Assembly (NCBI GenBank): GCA_024278135.1
Contig: JAJRTU010000352.1
Location: 1 to 34,799 of the forward strand
Length of the DNA stretch: 34,799 nt
Direction of reading: 5' to 3'
From: Gammaproteobacteria bacterium
Lineage (GTDB): Bacteria; Pseudomonadota; Gammaproteobacteria; Eutrophobiales; Eutrophobiaceae
In this document: positions 30,104-34,799 of the stretch, in pieces
How the letters are laid out: each line of letters starts with the position of its first letter
Numbering within the stretch: the stretch's first letter is position 1
Program-made: the position numbers and the translations under genes
The notes under the pieces: model-generated
What the model was told of the DNA's origin: nothing
The model's input: the letters and a program-made list of their open reading frames with translations, nothing else
The model's database searches: none

Positions 30104-30943
30104 GTGAACAAATTTATGATCGAAATCAATAATATTTTTACCGTCATCGATCCGAGTACTGACAATCAATGTGCTTTGCAGCGCGCCATGCGCATTGCGA
30201 AAGTCGTCGATGCCAAAATTCATGCCTATCTTTGTATCTCTCCTTCCCTGGAAGCGCATGATCCCGAAGCACTTCGCAGGGCGGAAATGGCCCGATACAA
30301 ATCATGGTTGGAAAACATCGTTGAACAAGCCAGGGCAGAAGGCTTTGAAATCACCAGTGAACTTGTGTGGGATGCTGACTGGCGCAATACGCTGGGGGCG
30401 GCGGCGAAACGGGCCAAATGTGATTTCATTGTGAAGTCATCTCACCGAAGGTCGGCGGCACAACGCCTGATGATGACTTCTTCAGACCATGCTTTACTGG
30501 AAACGGCAAACTGCCCTGTACAACTGGTCTCATCCGAGGTTGTCGGTGACCTGTATAAGGTACTTATAGCGGTGGACACAAAAAGGGAAGATGAAAGATA
30601 TCGTGCAATTTTTGACTCTGTTGTCGCCTTTGGCAAGTTTGTGGCCGGCACACATGAGAATGGAGAGCTGCATGCCGTTTATGCTTTCTCTGACTCGGAA
30701 GATTTTGAACATGTTACCGATATCGCCAAACGAATAGATATAGACACCGATAATGTCCATGTTGTATCAGGAAATCCTGAGGAAGCCATTGCGGAAGCCG
30801 CCAGAGAAATTGATGCGCAAATACTGGTTATCGGATTGTCGACAAAAAGCACGCTGACCAACCGCATCTTCGGTCATATAGTGGATGACCTCCTCCATAT
30901 TGTCGAGAATGATGTTCTGATTGTTCTTCCGGAAAATGAGTAG
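30104..30943 (+). CDS. Tandem universal stress protein (UspE-like)
   Basis: FTVIDPSTDNQCALQRAMRIAKVV...CDFIVKSSHRRS...NCPVQLVS; second half ILVIGLSTKS...VENDVLIVLPENE. Confidence 0.85.
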   Translation: MNKFMIEINNIFTVIDPSTDNQCALQRAMRIAKVVDAKIHAYLCISPSLEAHDPEALRRAEMARYKSWLENIVEQARAEGFEITSELVWDADWRNTLGAAAKRAKCDFIVKSSHRRSAAQRLMMTSSDHALLETANCPVQLVSSEVVGDLYKVLIAVDTKREDERYRAIFDSVVAFGKFVAGTHENGELHAVYAFSDSEDFEHVTDIAKRIDIDTDNVHVVSGNPEEAIAEAAREIDAQILVIGLSTKSTLTNRIFGHIVDDLLHIVENDVLIVLPENE

Positions 30944-31006
30944 AACACGGAACCTCGAAAGAGGAACTGTACTATCCAGTCGTTTTATTTAATCTCGTGG
31001 ATAGTC

Positions 31007-31012
31007 TATAAT
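31007..31012 (+). promoter_or_regulatory. Candidate -10 element of the ssrA promoter
   Basis: TATAAT 44 nt upstream of the mature tmRNA 5' end; -35 is weak. Confidence 0.4.
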
Positions 31013-31055
31013 TCTTCCACCCGGATATATTTCGCTTTTAATTGTAACTGTATTT

Positions 31056-31689
31056 GGGGGCGTACCAGGCTTCGACGTGGGTAGCGAAACCCAAGGGGCA
31101 TGCCGAGGTGCAGATTTCCTCGTAAATCCACCTGCACTTTATATAGTTGCCAACGACGACAACTACGCACTCGCCGCTTAAACCCCGGTAGGGTGCCGTC
31201 TGCCCGGTATGTGCTTATGCATCCGGTCCCAGGCGTCGACTCACATAAGCTCGCGATGATATTCGTCCGGCGTTGATTCGTTAAAACTTTACGGAATCGT
31301 TGACTGCTTTCCCTGCCGTTCGGGTAACAGTCAATTAAACTAATAGAGTCGGCTAAGCATGTAGAACCAAAGGCAGAGTACTTGCGGACGCGGGTTCGAT
31401 CAACAAGGGTCGCCTTTACTCGTAAGAGTAAAGTGAAAACGGGGCTCACATCGGTGAAACCTAAAGTCGAAAGACCAGGGCAATACCGAGGGGTAAGTAG
31501 AGGGCCAACCTCAGGCTTGCCCTGTAGAGACTCATAGACTCACTGACCTGTACACAGGCGAGTGAATACTAGGATTCACCTGAGAATGCTACAAGGTGAA
31601 TAACACGCCCCGCATCCTGTTATGCAGGATGAAGGTATAGTCCAGCCCGGCTCGAAAGAGCAGGATAAGCTGTCCCGCCGCCTCCACCA
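31056..31689 (+). ncRNA. ssrA: tmRNA (SsrA), one-piece, interrupted by a group I intron; tag ANDDNYALAA*
   Basis: 5' GGGGGCG pairs with 3' CGCCUCC-ACCA; UUCGACGUGGGU-AGCGAAACCCAAGGGGCAUGCCGAGG core; tag reading frame 31149-31181; T-arm split between 31400 and 31673; encoded CCA 31687-31689. Confidence 0.96.
31401..31672 (+). other. Group I intron (IC3-like), ORF-less, inserted in the tmRNA T-loop
   Basis: P1: exon CGAU|C with intron GGUCG, U-G wobble at the 5' splice site; core AUCGGUGAAACCUAAAG, GGCAAUACCGAG, UGUAGAGACUCAUAGAC, GAUGAAGGUAUAGUCC; P7 GACU(C)AUA/UAUAGUC; P9 CUCGAAAGAG; terminal omega-G at 31672; removal gives GCGGG-UUCGAUU-CCCGC. Confidence 0.93.
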
Positions 31690-31695
31690 AATTGG

Positions 31696-31719
31696 CCACC
31701 AGACGATCAGGTCTGGTGG
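31696..31719 (+). terminator. Hairpin terminator after ssrA
   Basis: CCACCAGAC-GATCAG-GTCTGGTGG perfect 9-bp stem followed by TCTTCTAT (imperfect T-tract). Confidence 0.7.
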
Positions 31720-31752
31720 TCTTCTATACAGACAAGTGAATTAACAAAACTG

Positions 31753-31941
31753 TTGATGCAACTGGAGGATGATCTCTGGGCCGCTACTGATAATCTGCGG
31801 GCCAATATCGATCTGGAATCCAGCGAGTACGCAACGCCGGTGCTCAGTCTCCTCTTTTTGCAGTTTGCCGATAACGAATACGGTAAGGCAGACAAAGCCA
31901 TCAATTGCGCCCCCACAAATAATGACTCTCCCGTTCAATGA
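31753..31941 (+). pseudogene. Truncated N-terminus of type I restriction-modification methyltransferase HsdM
   Basis: LEDDLWAATDNLRANIDLESSEYATPVLSLLFLQFADNEY matches the HsdM N-terminal domain, then diverges and stops at 62 aa. Confidence 0.75.
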
Positions 31942-32153
31942 ACACTCGGCTCCAGCAGATCCTTAAAGCTCGCCCCTTCAGGAATCATGACAGGCGGGGT
32001 AAAGTCTCCAGAGTCGGCGTACCTGTCGGAGATATACTTGATAAACAGCATGAACAATACATAGTCCTTGTACAGGCTGGCATCCATGCCGCCACGCAGT
32101 TCGTCGCAGGAGGCCCAGAGGGAGTTGTAGAGCTCGGATTTTTTGATGGCCAT
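31935..32153 (-). pseudogene. Truncated N-terminus of a second, different HsdM
   Basis: MAIKKSELYNSLWASCDELRGGMDASLYKDYVLFMLFIKYISDRYAD...PEGASFKDLL, then stops at 72 aa. Confidence 0.8.
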
Positions 32154-32288
32154 TGCTGATTATTATCGCCTTTCTGATTATCGTTCTTGTTTGTTGCCCG
32201 CCGGCAATACCTGTTGTTGCGGGATGACAATACCATTGCGCCCGCAACCGTCCCGGGTACGGATTTTCATAGCATATTATTTTCCGAT

Positions 32289-32337
32289 ATGTAACAATAT
32301 ACACTCATAAATAGAATATAAGGGTATATAGTTACAT
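32289..32337. promoter_or_regulatory. Inverted-repeat operator candidate for AbiEi autoregulation
   Basis: ATGTAACAATATAC (32289-32302) and GTATATAGTTACAT (32324-32337) are inverted, 13/14 identical, 21-nt spacer; right arm overlaps the abiEi ATG. Confidence 0.7.
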
Positions 32338-32920
32338 GCCCCGGAACATCGAAAAACTGGAAAAACGACCATTCTTCACTACCGCCAAAGCGGAAAAATA
32401 TGGCATCTCCCGCCGTATGCTCAGCTATTATACCAGCGTCGGCAAATTTGAAAGAATTGCTCACGGTGTTTATTGCTCGCCAAAATATGTATCTAAAGGC
32501 GAAAACCTCAAATGGGAAGACCTGGCTATCGCTGCCAGTAACATAAAAGGTGGGGTGATCTGCCTCATTTCGGCACTAATCTATTATAAGCTCACCGATG
32601 AAATGATGAGAGAATTCTGGATCGCCGTTGCTAACGATCACTCCAGGGCCAGGTTCCCTCTAAGCCATATAGTCCGAATGCGAAACATGGATCTTGGTGT
32701 GAAGAAAATCGAGCTGGCCGGTATCAAAGTCAACATATTTGATGCAGAACGAAGCATAATCGATTCCTTTCGACTCCTTGATACTGAAACTGCCATGAAG
32801 GCCCTGAAACGTTATCTTAATGGTGAAACTGGCAAACCCAATATTAAAAAACTGGATCAATATATCACTGAACTCCGGGCATCGAAAGTTCGGGAATACA
32901 CAATGGCGCTAATCGCATGA
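32336..32920 (+). CDS. abiEi: AbiEi-family type IV toxin-antitoxin antitoxin / transcriptional regulator
   Basis: FFTTAKAEKYGISRRMLSYYTSVGKFERIAHGVYCSP wHTH; KINIFDAERSIIDSFRL-type region; upstream of and overlapping an AbiEii gene. Confidence 0.85.
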   Translation: MPRNIEKLEKRPFFTTAKAEKYGISRRMLSYYTSVGKFERIAHGVYCSPKYVSKGENLKWEDLAIAASNIKGGVICLISALIYYKLTDEMMREFWIAVANDHSRARFPLSHIVRMRNMDLGVKKIELAGIKVNIFDAERSIIDSFRLLDTETAMKALKRYLNGETGKPNIKKLDQYITELRASKVREYTMALIA

Positions 32921-33738
32921 GTGATGCTACCGAACAGCGTGTTAAGGACACGCTCAAGAAGCTTTCAAAGGCGTCAAATACGCCGTTTAATCTGTTACTG
33001 GATACGCTTTTTCTTCAGCGCTTTCTGGTCAGAGTCGGGCAATCTGCTTATGCAGACAAACTGATCTTTAAAGGAGGTATGTGTTTGGCCCAATTCATAG
33101 AGATCGGCCGGGAAACCAGAGATATTGATTTCCTCCTGACGCGAAGCGTAGGCGGCATTGAAACCATTGAAAATATCACCGAGGAAATTGCCAGAGTAGG
33201 TGTTGGTGATAATTTCATTTTTTCTTCGGTATCAGTTGTTGAGCTTTCTCTAAGGCATAAGAAATACCCTGGGTATCGGATCACCATACAAGGTCAGCTT
33301 GGTCAAATAAGAAATAATGTCTCCATGGATATTGGCGTTGGCGATGTGGTTCGCCCAATATCATTAGAGGTCAAATTAATGAAATCCAATGATCCATTGT
33401 TTGAGGATCGCACGTACCTTCTTGCCTATCCACCGGAATACATATTTTCTGAAAAAGTCGAGGCAATTCTTTACCTTGGCAAACTCAATAGTAGAATGAA
33501 AGACTTTTATGATTGCTATCGGCTTGTCAGCGAAAACGTGCTTGATGCCACTGCTTTAAGCATGGCTGTTGCTGAAACGATGAAGAACAGAGGAACGCCA
33601 CTGGAACGCATTCCTGAACCCACAAAAGTGTTTGATGCAAGGTGGAAAGCCTTTCTCAGAAAAAACAGGATAAACGATCCGGGTCTTGGAGAAGTTGTTG
33701 CCAGGATTAATGGGGCTATTAAAGATATCGTCAAATAA
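32917..33738 (+). CDS. abiEii: AbiEii-family nucleotidyltransferase toxin
   Basis: FLQRFLVRVGQSAYADKLIFKGGMCLAQF...RETRDIDFLL (G-G...D-x-D); ATGA overlap with abiEi. Confidence 0.9.
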   Translation: MSDATEQRVKDTLKKLSKASNTPFNLLLDTLFLQRFLVRVGQSAYADKLIFKGGMCLAQFIEIGRETRDIDFLLTRSVGGIETIENITEEIARVGVGDNFIFSSVSVVELSLRHKKYPGYRITIQGQLGQIRNNVSMDIGVGDVVRPISLEVKLMKSNDPLFEDRTYLLAYPPEYIFSEKVEAILYLGKLNSRMKDFYDCYRLVSENVLDATALSMAVAETMKNRGTPLERIPEPTKVFDARWKAFLRKNRINDPGLGEVVARINGAIKDIVK

Positions 33739-33845
33739 TGAACCTGGAAGATGCAGGAAAGACAGAATATATAGAACCTGTGATCAAAGGTCGCGATCCA
33801 AAATTTAGTGGAAATAATCGTGTGTATGAAAATATCAGTCACTAA
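33738..33845 (+). CDS. Small ORF (35 aa), hypothetical, overlapping the abiEii stop
   Basis: TAATG overlap; MNLEDAGKTEYIEPVIKGRDPKFSGNNRVYENISH*. Confidence 0.25.
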   Translation: MNLEDAGKTEYIEPVIKGRDPKFSGNNRVYENISH

Positions 33846-33939
33846 CATTCATTGACACTCACAAATGATCTGGAAACTGTATCAAGAACATAGAATATGC
33901 CCGGGATCTCTGCTCAATCGTGCTTCGGTCTAGAAGTCT

Positions 33940-34799
33940 ATGCCTCTCGACTACCAAACTCTTGAAGCGCTGAGGCAGAACCATCCCACCTGGCGCTTGC
34001 TGTCGAGTCCCCATGCCCCCTTGATGGTCAGTTTTTTTCAGAAAGTTTTTGTCGACAAAAATATTCGAATCATGCCGCAGGCGGATCTGGTGGAAGCGCT
34101 GGATGATGTGTTGTTTCATTTGCGCGAAATGCTCGGTGATGACAAATTTCCCAAATCGGCACAGGATTACCTGAATGACTGGGCGGCACCGGAAAAGGGC
34201 TGGTTGCGAAAGTTCTATCGCCAGGGTTCCGATGAGGTACAGTTCGACCTGACCCCGCACACTGAAAAGGCCATTGCCTGGCTGGAAGGACTCAGTCAGC
34301 GCAGTTTTGTCGGGACTGAGTCACGTCTGCTCATCCTGTTTGATTTGCTGCGTCAACTCAGTGAGGGCAGCGACGAAGATCCGCAAACTCGTTTGCAGGA
34401 ACTGGAAAAGCGCCGCGAGGCAATTGATATCGAAATTGCTCAGGTGCAGCAGGGCAATGTTACGCTGCTCGATGACACGGCGATAAAAGATCGCTTTATG
34501 CAATTTAATCAGCAGGCGCGTGAATTGCTCGCCGATTTTCGAGAGATCGAACACAATTTCCGTCAGCTTGATCGCAGCGCACGTGAAAGCATTGCCACAT
34601 GGGACGGTAAAAAAGGGGAATTGCTGGATGAGATTATGGGTGAGCGTGATGCTATCGCTGACTCCGATCAGGGTGCCAGCTTTCGTGCCTTCTGGGATTT
34701 TCTGATGTCACCGGCGCGGCAGGAAGAATTCAGCGAACGACTGGACAAGGTGCTGGCATTACCCGTCATAAATGAACTGAAACCGGACAAACGCACACG
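33940..34799 (+). CDS. jetA: Wadjet anti-plasmid system protein JetA (DUF3375), N-terminal part; truncated by window end
   Basis: Open frame from ATG 33940 to the edge (absent from the ORF track because no stop): MPLDYQTLEALRQNHPTWRLLSSPHAPLMVSFFQKVFVDKNIRIMPQADLVEALDDVLFHLRE...KSAQDYLNDWAAPEKGWLRKFYRQGSDEVQFDLTPHTEKAIAWL...RSFVGTESRLL...ERDAIADSDQGASFRAFWDFLMSP. Confidence 0.88.
   Translation, partial: MPLDYQTLEALRQNHPTWRLLSSPHAPLMVSFFQKVFVDKNIRIMPQADLVEALDDVLFHLREMLGDDKFPKSAQDYLNDWAAPEKGWLRKFYRQGSDEVQFDLTPHTEKAIAWLEGLSQRSFVGTESRLLILFDLLRQLSEGSDEDPQTRLQELEKRREAIDIEIAQVQQGNVTLLDDTAIKDRFMQFNQQARELLADFREIEHNFRQLDRSARESIATWDGKKGELLDEIMGERDAIADSDQGASFRAFWDFLMSPARQEEFSERLDKVLALPVINELKPDKRT

Noticed and set aside
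31006-31449. 147-aa minus-strand ORF across the tmRNA
   Set aside because: Antisense to a clearly recognisable structured RNA gene and intron; no protein-like features.
31401-31672. IS or MITE insertion in ssrA
   Set aside because: No terminal inverted repeats or target duplication, and precise removal rebuilds the T-loop with group I splice-site nucleotides.
31056-31689. Permuted two-piece tmRNA as the explanation for the split 3' end
   Set aside because: Gene order is the normal 5' tRNA-like part, tag, 3' part; the split is inside the T-loop and the insert carries group I core motifs.
33859-34260. 133-aa minus-strand ORF near the right edge
   Set aside because: Antisense to the JetA reading frame.
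1-34799. CRISPR arrays, rRNA or tRNA genes
   Set aside because: No regularly spaced repeats, rRNA signatures or stand-alone tRNA cloverleafs noticed; only the tRNA-like ends of tmRNA.

Overview
Gammaproteobacterial-type chromosomal window. About 30 kb is housekeeping or metabolic genes: cutA, dapB, a hrcA-grpE-dnaK-dnaJ heat-shock cluster, nadK, recN, fur, bamE, a FecCD-type ABC importer, rnfH, ratA, an NSS transporter, a Ser/Thr kinase-HDOD-GAF protein, smpB and a universal stress protein. The right end is an accessory/defence segment. The strongest observation is at 31056-31689: a one-piece tmRNA gene (ssrA, tag ANDDNYALAA) whose T-loop is interrupted by a 272-nt, ORF-less, group I (IC3-like) intron at 31401-31672. 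Removing it restores a perfect 5-bp T-stem and canonical 7-nt T-loop. Downstream lie two convergent, truncated HsdM N-termini, an AbiEi/AbiEii pair with a 14-bp inverted repeat overlapping the abiEi start codon, and the N-terminal part of a Wadjet JetA (DUF3375) gene that runs off the window edge. Other signals: an exact sigma-54 consensus match upstream of a PEP-CTERM gene, a 129-bp MITE-like element between smpB and the usp gene, a sigma-32-like promoter upstream of dnaK, and a translationally coupled orphan sensor/hemerythrin pair. All calls are from reading the sequence and ORF translations; no searches or folding programs were run.
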